From: CAISIP01 sp038326025
GTDB taxonomy: Bacteria > Pseudomonadota > Gammaproteobacteria > Burkholderiales > Burkholderiaceae_C
Direction of reading: 5' to 3'
Length of the DNA: 64,000 bases
Assembly: GCA_038326025.1 (NCBI GenBank)
Contig: JBBQJP010000020.1
Span: forward strand, 9,983 to 73,982
Shown here piece by piece: positions 1 through 12,000 of this stretch; position 1 is the stretch's first letter, and each line of letters starts with the position of its first letter. The notes beneath the pieces are model-generated. The model had not been told where the DNA came from. It saw only the letters and a program-made list of their open reading frames with translations, and did no database searches. A program made the position numbers and the translations under genes.

Positions 1-587
1 CTGGATATGACCAGGTGCGCCTTGCCGTTGATGACTTCCTGGAACGCGATTGCGTCGTCATCGAACTGGCGCAGGTTGGCCTTTGGGAACTTCTCCTCAA
101 GCACTTTGCAACCCAAAACGCCGCGGCGGCAGGTCAGCGTGATGTTGCTGTTGTTGTAGTCGTCCGGCCACTTGAGCTTGGAGGCCAGTGCCGTCGATGC
201 CACCACACCCTGACCCGAGTTGGAGTAGGGGGTCGTGAAGTCGATCTGTTCCTGGCGTGCCGGCGTCACCGACATACCGCCGATGATCACGTCGAATTTC
301 TTCGCGATAAGCGATGGGATGATGCCGTCCCAGGCAGTCGGAATCAGTTCGAGCTGCACGCCCATGTCCTTGGCCAGCTTGTTGGCCACGTCGATCTCGA
401 AGCCGACCCACTGGCCCTGCTTGTCGCGCATGGCCCAGGGTACGAAACTGGAGAAGCCGACTTGCAGCTTGCCGCGGCTCTTGATCGTGTCGATCATGTT
501 TTCCTGCTGCGCTGCAGCGGGTGTGATTAAAGTCAGCGAAGCCAGCGCCATCGCGCCGATGCCGAGCAGGCGGGTGAATGTCTTCAT
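1..587 (-). CDS. Amino-acid ABC transporter periplasmic binding protein (partial, C-terminus outside window)
   Basis: This is the periplasmic solute-binding subunit of a polar amino-acid ABC importer (SBP_bac_3 family). About 195 codons are in the window and the gene runs off its left edge. Translation from the ATG at 587 gives a Sec signal peptide (MKTFTRLLGIGAMALASL...AAAQ), then the family's typical mature start (IDTIKSRGKLQVGFSS, PWAMRDKQGQWVGFEIDVA) and the IIGGMSVTPARQEQIDFTTPY segment. An AGGAG ribosome site lies just upstream of 587. The permease gene ends 64 bp upstream on the same strand, so this is the distal gene of the transporter operon. The substrate cannot be fixed from sequence. 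No ATPase subunit is in the window; it may lie beyond the left edge. Confidence 0.9.
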   Translation of the reverse strand, partial: MKTFTRLLGIGAMALASLTLITPAAAQQENMIDTIKSRGKLQVGFSSFVPWAMRDKQGQWVGFEIDVANKLAKDMGVQLELIPTAWDGIIPSLIAKKFDVIIGGMSVTPARQEQIDFTTPYSNSGQGVVASTALASKLKWPDDYNNSNITLTCRRGVLGCKVLEEKFPKANLRQFDDDAIAFQEVINGKAHLVIS

Positions 588-651
588 CAATTTCTCCTGG
601 GGTTGGGAAAGCAATACACGGGTCACATAGGGGCCAGGGCGCGCAGGTGCA

Positions 652-1464
652 CTACGGCCTTCGATAGCGTTGCTCGAGCCAGCTGACGAACAGCGACAGC
701 GTGATCGTGATCACCAGGTACATCGCGGCGGTCGTCAGCCAGATCTCGAATGCCATGAAGGTGTCGGAAATCACGGTACGCGCTTCCGTGGTGAGATCGT
801 ACACCGCGATCACGCTGACGATGGCCGAATGCTTGACCAGGTTCACCAACGCCCCGCCCAGCGGTGGCAGCATTAGCGGGACGGCCTGCGGAAGGATGAT
901 GTCGCGGTACAGATCGAACTGCGACATGCCCAGGCTCATGCCCGCCTCGCGTTGGCCCTTGCGCACCGCATTGATGCCGCCACGCACGATTTCGGCGACG
1001 AAGGCGCCTTCATACAGTGCCAGGCACAGAATGCCTGCCCATTCACGGGGAATGTCCAGGATCGCGGCAATGATGAAATAGGTGATCAGCATCTGCACCA
1101 GGATGGGCGTGTTGCGGATCAGTTCGATATATACCCATGCCAGCGCCGGGCCGACCACAGAGCGCGATTGCCGCAACAGGGCTGCCAGCAGACCGATGGC
1201 CAGTGCCAGCAGGCCCGCCTTCCAGGTGATGTCGAGGGTCACGACAAGCCCCTTGGTCAGCGGGCCCCAGATCAGTTCGCCGTCGATGACGCGATACAGG
1301 TAACCCGGAACCTTGTCCCATTTCCACTGGTATCCCATGCTTTGAGCACCTTGCACGATGAAGACAAGCAGCAGGCCGAACAACACCAGGAATTGCAGTG
1401 CCTCGAACCAGGGGCGTCGATGCCAGACTATGGAGCGCGGAGGAGGTGGATGTCTGGTCTGCAT
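652..1464 (-). CDS. Polar amino-acid ABC transporter permease (HisM/GlnP family)
   Basis: Inner-membrane permease of 270 aa for an amino-acid importer. A basic N-terminus precedes a membrane segment at about 22-40. The core (about 70-265) carries several more membrane helices and the EAA loop that docks the ATPase (EAGMSLGMSQFDLYRDIILP, about residues 172-191). The length is normal for one subunit of the His/Gln family. The gene lies 33 bp after the 2OG oxygenase gene and 64 bp before the binding protein, all on one strand, so co-transcription is likely. The partner permease and ATPase are not in the window. Finding the permease upstream of its binding protein is less common than the reverse order. 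Confidence 0.9.
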   Translation of the reverse strand: MQTRHPPPPRSIVWHRRPWFEALQFLVLFGLLLVFIVQGAQSMGYQWKWDKVPGYLYRVIDGELIWGPLTKGLVVTLDITWKAGLLALAIGLLAALLRQSRSVVGPALAWVYIELIRNTPILVQMLITYFIIAAILDIPREWAGILCLALYEGAFVAEIVRGGINAVRKGQREAGMSLGMSQFDLYRDIILPQAVPLMLPPLGGALVNLVKHSAIVSVIAVYDLTTEARTVISDTFMAFEIWLTTAAMYLVITITLSLFVSWLEQRYRRP

Positions 1465-1497
1465 GGGTCTGCTCGAGGATGGCGGCGCTGGATCGAC

Positions 1498-2502
1498 TCA
1501 GGTCGTTGGCACCATTGTTGGTGCCAGGTCGGAGCGGTAGGCGAAAGACTTGCCGAAACGCCACTGCAGGTAATCGCCACAACGGATCGGGACATCGGTG
1601 GCGGTGCCGTCTGGCACGACCTGCCGCGGATCGACGAGTGTTTGTGGATCCGGGTCAAAGGCGAACACCAGCGACAGGCGCTCGCGCCCTGAACTGTTGA
1701 CAACCCGATGCGGCGTCGAGCGATAGACATGTCCGGTCCAGCGCGCCAGCAGGTCGCCGACGTTGACCACCAGCGTGTCCGGAATCGGCGGCGCGTCTCG
1801 CCATTGGCCGCCGGCGTCCTGCACCTGCAAGCCGCCGATGTGGTCCTGGCACAGGATGGTCAACATGCCGAAATCGGTGTGCGGAGCCACGCCATAACGG
1901 GTTCCATTGAAGCCGGTGGATTGTGGCGGGTAGTAGACGAAGGCGGCACGGCTGAGTGGACGGGTTGCGGTTTGCAGGAAGAAGCCGGGCGCGAGGCCCA
2001 GTCCGAGAGCAAAACCTTCGAGCAAGTGCCGTGCCAGTCGGTCGGCCTGATCTGCGAAAGCAAGCGCCACCGTTCGCAGTTCCGGTATCGCGGCCGGCCA
2101 GCGGTTAGCGCCCCGCAAGGCATGGTCTTGCGGCACCTGGCCGAGCGCATCCTCGTGGCCCCAGATGAAGCTTTCCTTGAGGTCGGGCTGTTCCTGGCGC
2201 TGCATGCGTGCCGCGCCCATCGCCAAGAAACCGCGGTGCCTGTCGGAAATGCCCAGCGCCTGTTTCTGGCCGGGCGACTGACGGAAAAAATCCAGCGCCA
2301 GCGCGCGCGACCGGGTGAGCAGCGCAGCGTCCATGCCGTGGTTGCGCACATACAGAAAGCCCACCTCATGGCTGGCCCGGTACAGGGCCGCGGCAACCCG
2401 CTGTGGATCGGATCCGTCGCGCAGCGGACCCAGGTCGACCACAGGCACCAGGCCGGCTTGCGCAGGCGCAGGGACGGGCGGGTCCGTGTCGTGGGACATC
2501 AT
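1498..2502 (-). CDS. Isopenicillin-N-synthase-like 2-oxoglutarate/Fe(II) dioxygenase
   Basis: Non-haem iron oxygenase of 334 aa, likely cytosolic. The DIOX_N region (about 18-140) starts VPVVDLGPL and includes EVGFLYVRNHG. The catalytic jelly-roll (about 185-290) has the iron triad His208-x-Asp210 (HTDFGMLTIL) and His265, and Arg275-x-Ser277 (RERLS), which binds the 2-oxoglutarate carboxylate. All key residues are present, so the enzyme should be active. Family members also include ethylene-forming and plant-type oxygenases, so the name does not imply beta-lactam synthesis. It heads an operon with an amino-acid importer and diverges from a MetE-like gene, which suggests oxidation of an imported amino acid or sulfur compound (inference). 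Two ATGs (2502, 2499) are possible starts; no clear Shine-Dalgarno is seen. Confidence 0.85.
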   Translation of the reverse strand: MMSHDTDPPVPAPAQAGLVPVVDLGPLRDGSDPQRVAAALYRASHEVGFLYVRNHGMDAALLTRSRALALDFFRQSPGQKQALGISDRHRGFLAMGAARMQRQEQPDLKESFIWGHEDALGQVPQDHALRGANRWPAAIPELRTVALAFADQADRLARHLLEGFALGLGLAPGFFLQTATRPLSRAAFVYYPPQSTGFNGTRYGVAPHTDFGMLTILCQDHIGGLQVQDAGGQWRDAPPIPDTLVVNVGDLLARWTGHVYRSTPHRVVNSSGRERLSLVFAFDPDPQTLVDPRQVVPDGTATDVPIRCGDYLQWRFGKSFAYRSDLAPTMVPTT

Positions 2503-2551
2503 GTCCGGCGGAAAATGTGCATCGTGAAAATCAGTATAAACACGCCGCCGG

Positions 2552-2569
2552 ATCTTATCTAGACAAGAT
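2552..2569. promoter_or_regulatory. Near-perfect 18-bp palindrome, candidate operator between divergent genes
   Basis: ATCTTATCTAGACAAGAT reads the same on both strands except for one symmetric pair. It sits about 50 bp upstream of the oxygenase start and about 180 bp upstream of the MetE-like start. The TCTAGAC core inside an AAGA/TCTT frame resembles sites of GntR/HutC-type repressors (family knowledge, from memory). No GntR gene is in the window. Confidence 0.5.
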
Positions 2570-2745
2570 TAGTCATGTTTGGCTGTGGCCTCGCCAGACA
2601 GGGGCGCCTTGGCGCTTGCTCCGCTTGACACAGGCCGCGCTGCGTCGCCGGCGACGCGGTCCTAGAATGTGGTGCAGCGGATACGGATGCCGAGCCGGTG
2701 TCCTTGTCACTTGCCGTGCGAGCCGACCCGCCTATTGGAGACACC

Positions 2746-3801
2746 ATGTTCGACACCACCATCGCCGGCAGCCTGCCCAAACCCGCCTGGCTGGCCGAGA
2801 CGCAGAAGCTCTGGCCGCAGTGGAAATCCTCCGGCGATGAACTGCTGCAGGCCAAGGCCGATGCCACGTTGCTGTGGATCAAGGCGCAGGAAGACGCGGG
2901 GCTGGACATCATCGGCGACGGCGAGCAGGCGCGCCAGCATTTCGTGCACGGATTCGTCGAGCATGTCAGCGGCATCGATTTCGAGCACAAGGTACCGATG
3001 GGCATCCGCAACAACCGCTACGAGGCAATGGTGCCGCAAGTGGTGGCTGCGATCGGCCTGGCGGCGCGGGTGCATGCCTTCGAGGCCCGGCTGCTGCGCG
3101 CGCACACGGCGCGCCGCATCAAGTTCACCTTGCCCGGTCCGATGACCATCGTCGATACCGTGGCTGATCGCTTCTATGGCAGCCGGCGTGATCTGGCCAT
3201 GGCTTTTGCCGAACTGTTGAATCAGGAAGCGCTGGCGCTGCGCGACGATGGCGTCGACATCATCCAGTTCGACGAACCGGCGTTCAACGTCTACATGCAG
3301 GACGCAGCAGACTGGGGCGTGCAGGCGCTCGAACGGGCGACACAGGGCCTGGCACGTGCTGCGTCGCCGGGGCTGCGGGCCTGTACCACGGCGGTCCATA
3401 TCTGCTACGGCTACGGCATCAAGGCCAATACCGACTGGAAGCAGACGCTGGGCGAACAGTGGCGCCAATACGAGCAGGTGTTCCCGGCGCTGGCAGCGAG
3501 CAGCATCGGTCAGGTCAGCCTGGAGTGTTACCACTCGCATGTGCCGATGGAATTGATGGCGCTGCTGGACGGCAAGGATGTGATGGTCGGCGTGATAGAC
3601 GTGGCCAGCGACGTGATCGAGACGCCCGAGCAGGTGGCCGAGACGATAGGACGGGCCCTGCAGTATGTGCCGGCGCGGCGCCTGTTTCCCTGTACCAACT
3701 GCGGCCTCGCGCCAATGGCGCGTGACGTCGCGATGCGCAAACTGCAGGCCCTGGGGCTGGGCGCGGCGCTGGCGCGCGAACGGTTTGGCGTCGCACAGTG
3801 A
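2746..3801 (+). CDS. MetE C-terminal-domain-type methyltransferase (cobalamin-independent methionine synthase family)
   Basis: Protein of 351 aa containing only the catalytic C-terminal barrel of the MetE family; full MetE is about 750 aa. The family transfers a methyl group to a thiol such as homocysteine bound to zinc. Zinc ligands can be assigned: His218 and Cys220 (HICYG), Glu260 (VSLECYHSH) and Cys319 (PCTNCGL). Other family segments are IAGSLPKP (7-14), DIIGDGEQ (54-61), LPGPMTI (129-135) and QFDEPAFN (174-181). The start at 2746 has a good site (TTGGAG, 7 nt upstream); an earlier ATG in frame lacks one. Without the N-terminal half it probably does not use polyglutamyl methyltetrahydrofolate as MetE does, so the methyl donor is open. 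The gene is divergent from the oxygenase/ABC operon. Confidence 0.85.
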   Translation: MFDTTIAGSLPKPAWLAETQKLWPQWKSSGDELLQAKADATLLWIKAQEDAGLDIIGDGEQARQHFVHGFVEHVSGIDFEHKVPMGIRNNRYEAMVPQVVAAIGLAARVHAFEARLLRAHTARRIKFTLPGPMTIVDTVADRFYGSRRDLAMAFAELLNQEALALRDDGVDIIQFDEPAFNVYMQDAADWGVQALERATQGLARAASPGLRACTTAVHICYGYGIKANTDWKQTLGEQWRQYEQVFPALAASSIGQVSLECYHSHVPMELMALLDGKDVMVGVIDVASDVIETPEQVAETIGRALQYVPARRLFPCTNCGLAPMARDVAMRKLQALGLGAALARERFGVAQ

Positions 3802-4677
3802 GTCACACGCCAAACCAAACCCGAGACAGGCCCGTTGGCTGACGATCCCACTCCCTGGAGTGTTGACCTGATCTGGTCGCTCGCAGCCGGTGGGGCGGAT
3901 GCGCCGGGTGAACTGTGGGCCGGTTGCATACCGGCCGGGCTGTTCCACTCGCGTGACGCGGGCGACAGCTGGCAGTTGGTCAGCGCCTTGTGGGAAGTGC
4001 CCACGCGCAAGTCCTGGATGGGTGGAGTTTACGACCATGCCGGCATCCATTCCGTGCGGGTCGACCCGCGCCATGCGCGCCATCTGACAGTCGCCATTTC
4101 CTGCGGGGGCGTCTGGCAGCCGCACGATCGGGGTGACAGCTGGCAACTCACTTGACAGGGCATGCGTTCAGACTATGTGCCTGCGGAGATCGCCGACGAC
4201 GGCAACATTCAGGACCCGCATTGTCTGGTGCAGTGCGCGTCCGATCCGGACGTTCTGTGGGTGCAACACCATGGCGGCATCTATCGCTCTGAAGATGGTG
4301 GTCAGCAATGGCTGGCGATACCCGACCCGCAGCCGTCGGGCTTCGGATTCGCCGTGGCCGGTGATCCGAAAAATGCGCAGCGGGCCTGGTTTGTTCCGGC
4401 GCAGGCCGATGCGGTGCGCTTCCCGGTAGGCGGGTGTATGCAGGTCACACTCACCGACGACGGTGGCCGGAGTTTTCGCAGTTTTGGCGCGGGTTTGCCC
4501 GATCGCCATGCCTACCAACTGGTCTACCGCCATGCGCTGGACGTCGATGCCAGCGGGCGCAAGCTGGTGATGGCCTCGACCACCGGCGGCCTGTGGACCA
4601 GCCAGGACGCCGGAGAAAACTGGCAGGTGGTTTCGCGCGACCTGCCGCCGGTGGCAGCGGTGCGCTTCGTGCCCTGA
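3802..4677 (+). pseudogene. Broken beta-propeller (sialidase/YCF48-like) gene with in-frame stop
   Basis: The reading frame is continuous from just after the MetE-like stop to 4677, except for a TGA at 4153-4155. Both halves read as one propeller protein: SRDAGDSWQL, PHDRGDSWQLT-stop-QGMRSDYVP, YRSEDGGQQWLAIP and TSQDAGENWQVVSRDLP are successive Asp-box-like blades. The only possible start before the stop is TTG 3835, with no ribosome site. Relatives normally begin some tens of residues earlier, so the N-terminus is also missing. The frame is the same as that of the preceding gene. I call it a decaying pseudogene. TGA readthrough, or a sequencing error at the stop, would be alternatives, but neither explains the missing start. 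Confidence 0.75.
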
Positions 4678-4758
4678 TGACTGCGTTGTCCAGGCGCCGC
4701 GCAGCACGCGGTCCGGTGGCGCGCATTCAACGCGCCGGTCGTGCCGAGGCTGCCGCGC

Positions 4759-6533
4759 TTATCCCTGCGCCCGCAGCAAAGCCACAAACTGCTCCGCCGG
4801 TACCGGCTTGCTGTACAGAAAACCCTGGTACTTGTCGCAGCCGAGTTCACGCATGCAGCCCAGCTGCGCGTCGGTTTCCACACCTTCGGCAATCACCGAC
4901 ATGCCCAGGCTTTGGCCCAGGTCGATGATGGCGCGCACGATGGCGACGTCTGAAGTGGTGCCGGGCAGGTCCATGATGAAGGATCGGTCGATCTTGAGTT
5001 CGTCGATCGGAAAACTCTTGAGGTAGCTGAGCGACGAATAACCGGTGCCGAAGTCGTCGATCGACAAGGACACGCCGAGCTGCTTGAGTGCTTGCATCTG
5101 GCCCAGGCTGTCGTCGACCTTGTCCATCAGCATGCTTTCGGTGAGTTCCACCACCAGTTGCCGGGCTGACAGGCCCGAACTGTCCAACTCAAAACGTATG
5201 GCCTCACCCAGGTCGCCGGCGAGAAACTGCGGCTTGGCTACGTTGACAGCGATCTGCAGTTCACCCCATCCGTCGCGGGTCCACCCAGCCACATCGTGGC
5301 AGGCGGTTTGCAGAACCCAGCGGCCAATGCTGTGGATCAGGCCGAGTTCTTCCGCCAGCGTGATGAAATGCAGTGGCGGCACCAACCCGTGTTCCGGGTG
5401 TTGCCAGCGCACCAGGGCTTCGGCGCCGATGATGCGGTTGCTGATCACGTCCAGCTTGGGCTGGTAGTGCAGCCGCAGTTCGCCGCGCTGGACCGCCCCG
5501 CGCAGTTGCGAGCCCAGTGCCAGCCGTTCGAACGAACGCGCGTTGAGTTCGGCGGACGCGAACTTGTAACGCATATGGACCTGGCCGGCGGCATGGGTCG
5601 CCGCCAGTTCGGCGCCCTTGCGCAGGATTTCAGCCGAGTCACCGTCGGTGGGACAGATCGCGATCCCGATCGATGCGGTAGGTCCGATCTCATGCATGCC
5701 AACAGGCACAGGCTTGCAGAGTTGGGCCAACAGTTCCTTGGTGGTGGATTCGACCAAGTCGACATTGGACATGCCCTCCAGAATGAAGCCGAACGCGATG
5801 GTCCCCAATCGCGCGATCCGTGGTCCTGTCTCGGAGCCGCCGGCAATCGCGGGCAGTGCAAGCTCTTGCGCAAACCGACCGAGCCTTTGGCTCATGGTCC
5901 GGGCCAGGTCGTCGGCCGCTGCCTGCCCGGCGGACTCGCGCAATTGTCGGCATTCGGGAACCTGGATATGCAGTACGGCCACGAGACCCCCGACAAGTGC
6001 ATGGCGCCCAAGTACTTCGGTGAGGGTGCCATCGAACAAGCGCCGCGTCGGCAGACCCGTGACGGCATCGTAGTTGATCATGCGGGCGTGGTACTGATGG
6101 AAGGCGAGCGTATTGCGCAGGCGCAGCACGAGTTCACTTTCGTCGACCGGTTTGGACAGGAAGTCGGTCACGCCCAATTGCAACGCGCGCAATTTCGAAT
6201 CGGCGCCGGTGGACGCCGTGAGCACGATGACCGGTGTATAGCGCAGCTTGCGGTCGCCCCGGATCTGCTCGAGCAATTCGAAGCCCGACAGATGCGGCAT
6301 CATCAAATCGAGCAGCAATACGCTGGGCTGCTCCTGCCGCAGCAGGGCCAGTGCCTGACGCGGATCATTGGTGACCACGAATTGGCTGTACCCCTCGTCC
6401 TCGAGATAGGCCTGGATCAGGTCCGTCATCAAGGGTTCGTCGTCGACCATCATCACCTTGGCATTGAGCAAAGGCGATTTCTGTGTTGTTTCCTCCAGAC
6501 CCCACGGCTGTGTGTCCGCCCAGATGTCGTCTT

Positions 6534-6537
<4 letters not shown>
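4759..6537 (-). CDS. Response regulator with degenerate GGDEF and intact EAL domain (c-di-GMP phosphodiesterase)
   Basis: Cytosolic protein of 592 aa. The receiver domain (about 25-145) has acidic residues Asp32/Asp33, phosphoacceptor Asp77 (LLLDLMMP), Thr107 and Lys129. The GGDEF-like domain (about 155-325) reads RLGTIAFGF (243-251) where the active-site motif should be, so no cyclase activity is expected. The EAL domain (about 340-590) keeps EAL 373-375, Asn432, Glu464, DDFG 494-497, KIDRSF, AEGVET and YQGF, so c-di-GMP hydrolysis is expected. It is the last gene of the giant-protein operon and its ATG overlaps the kinase stop by 4 bp (ATGA). The simplest reading is that the kinase phosphorylates Asp77 and thereby controls c-di-GMP turnover linked to the giant protein. 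Confidence 0.93.
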
Positions 6538-9064
<2,527 letters not shown>

Positions 9065-9068
<4 letters not shown>

Positions 9069-12000
9069 GGGGTCGCGGGTTCCTGCGTATTCTTGTGGGT
9101 ATCTGTGACTTGCGGCGTCGGGACGGCCGCCACCGCTGCCGCCGTCACGGGCGCCACCGGTGCCACCGGTGCCACCGCCGACTTGTCATCGAAAAAGGCG
9201 TCGACGCCGCCAGGTTCATCGGTGTCGGCACCCTCTTTGCGCGGCCCGCGGCCGGACGTGGCCAGCACTGGCAACGGGTCGATCATCTGCCACGCCGGCA
9301 AGGCCGACAACATCGAGCTGACGAGGATGCCGCCGCGGATCAGCCAGATCACGTATCCGATGGACAGGCCACTGGTCAGCGCAATCGACGACGCCGTCAT
9401 GATCTGCTGGTTGCTGCCGGGTTGCTCCATCTGGCGACGCAATTCCTCGAGTTTGCGCAGCAGGTCGTCGTTACCGAACAACTGCGAGGACTCCGAACTG
9501 CTGATCTTGTTGAACTGCGTCGTCAGCGCCTGCGCCAGCACGGCGTCGCCTTGTGCCACCGGCATTGTCGTCGCCACCTCGAAGAACATGACGGGGCGCG
9601 GTTGCACGATCTGCACATTGGTGTCGATCTCGACTCCGGGCGTCTGCGACGACAGGGTCTCGGCCACGTCGATGCCGCTGTCTTGCGCCAGATCGGTCCG
9701 GCTCGCGCCGTTGTCTGCCGTGGGCGCAACTGCCGAAGCCAGCGGCTTCTCGCTCGTCTCCTCGGTTTTGGGCGTGGGAGTGGGGGTCGACGTGTTGCCG
9801 GTTCCTGACTCCACGGTGTTCACCAGCGCAACGCTCACACGGATCGCGAACTGTGTTTGCGCCATTGCACCGGCGCCGTCGCGGGCGACAACCCGGATCA
9901 CCAGCGAGCCGGCATCGCTGTCGGCGGGTGTGCCCGAGAAGGTGCGTGTCTGCGGATCGAAGCGCAGCCAGGCCGGCAGTGCGCCACCCTGGGCCAGCGT
10001 GGCACTGTATTGCAAGGTGTCGCCGGCATCCGGATCGACAAAAGTGGCAGCTGGCACCTGGAACAGCATCGGATCGCCACTGAAGGAGTTGCGGTCGCCG
10101 ATCGCGCTGGCCAGCACCGGCGCATCGTTGACCGCTGTCACCGTGATCTGGCTGCCGGTGCTGGCGCTGCGCGCACCGCCGACACCGGAGTTGCCGCCGT
10201 CGTCGATCCGGGTGCTCAGGTTGATACTGGCGGTGGCGTCGGTGGCGGTGGTGAACGACAACTTGCCGGCGGCGATGAAGCTGTTGATGTTGCCGACCGT
10301 TCCGACCAGGCTCAGGCTTGTTGTGCCCGAACCGGTGATCTGCAACGATGCGTCGACACCGGCACCGAGTGTGCCGCTGTCGACCGTGAAAAACACGCTG
10401 ACCAACGCCGTGCCTGCATCGGCGTCGGCAAAAACGATGCCATCGATGACGCCGGGAACGTCTTCGATCACGTTGAAACCCGCCGGCGTGCTGATCGTCG
10501 GCGCCTTGTTCAGCGCGCTGACCTGCAAGCTGCGCCCGCCGACTCCGGTGCCCACAGGGCCGCTGCCCGAGTTGCCGCCGTCATTGATCGCGATCGCCAG
10601 GTTCACATTGGCGGTGGCGCCTGCGGCGGTGGTGAACAGCAGGCGGCCGTTCGCCATGAAGCTGTTGATGTCGGCGATCGCGCCGGTCAGCGTCAACGCG
10701 GTGTTACTGCCACCGACGCCAACGCCGGAACCGGCGCTCGCTGATAAGGATCCGGAGAGTACGGTGAAGCTGGCCGTCACCGCGCTGGAGCCGGCATCGA
10801 CGTCCGAGAACGCAATGCCGGTCAAGGGGCTGGCGGTGTCCTCGATCACGGTGATCGGCGCGCCGGCGTTGACCGTCGGATCGTCGTTGACAGCGGTGAC
10901 CACCAGCGTGACGGTGGCGCTGGCCGACTCGGAGGTTGCGGTGCCGCTAAGTCCCGGGTCGGTGCCGGTGTTGCCACCGTCGTCGACCAGGATGGTCAGG
11001 GTTACGCTGGTCGTGGCGTCGGGTGCGGTGGTGTAGGACAGGCCACCGGCCGACAGGAACAGGTTGAGATTGAGCAAGCTGCCCGACAGTGTCAGTGTCG
11101 TGCCGCCGCCACTGACCGCCACCAGCGGTGTGGTCGTGGCCGACAGGCTCCCCGACGCCACGGTGAAGGTGGCGGTGAAGTTGCCGATGCCGCCGTCGAT
11201 GTCGTTGAAGCTGATGCCGGTGATGGTCGATGCCAGGTCCTCGGTGACGCCGATCGTGCCGCCAGCCGTCGTCGAGATCGTTGGCGCGTCGTTGTAATCG
11301 GTGACCGCCGTCGACAGGTTGACGGTCTGCGCACTGTAGGCGCTGGTGCCGCCGTTGCTCGTGACATTGACATTGGTGGCGCCACCGGTGACGCTGGTCG
11401 AATTGTCGATCAGCCGAACCGTCAGGTCATTCGGTACACCGGCGAAGTTGGCCATCGGCAGGAAACGCAGCAGGTCGCTGGAGCGCAGCGTCAGCGCATT
11501 GCTGTCCGATACGCTGCCGATGTTTTGCCAGATGAGGCCGTTATTGATGGAGTATTGCCAGCTGCCTTGCGTCAGGTCCACCGTCTGGCCGGTCACTGCG
11601 ACACCGGCGAACTGGTTATGCGCCGCATTGCCGGCATCCGCGATGTCGCTGAAATTGCCGCCGAACAAGGCCGCTACCGTGGCGCCGGGTGGCAGGGTGA
11701 CATCCTCGTCGATCGCGGCCAGGCTGGCCGAGCCGCTGGCCAGCGGCGCGTCGTTGACCGGTGTCACGTTGAAGCCCAGGTTATAGCTGATGGAGCGTGC
11801 TCCGGCGCTGTCGACGACGCTGAAAAGCATCTGGTCGAACGGGCTGCCGTTGCCGTTCGCCGCTGGCTGGTAGACGAGGGCGCCGCCGGCCAGTTGCGCG
11901 GCCGTCACCGAGTCGCCGACCTGCGCCGCCACGCCGCCGATGAACAGGCTGCCGGACAATGGCAGCTGGTCGATCCGCACGGCGGCGAACGACTGCCCGG

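Noticed and set aside
10118..11300. Repeats in the giant gene as a CRISPR array
   Set aside because: Units of about 370-415 bp are coding Ig-like domains, not short direct repeats with unique spacers.
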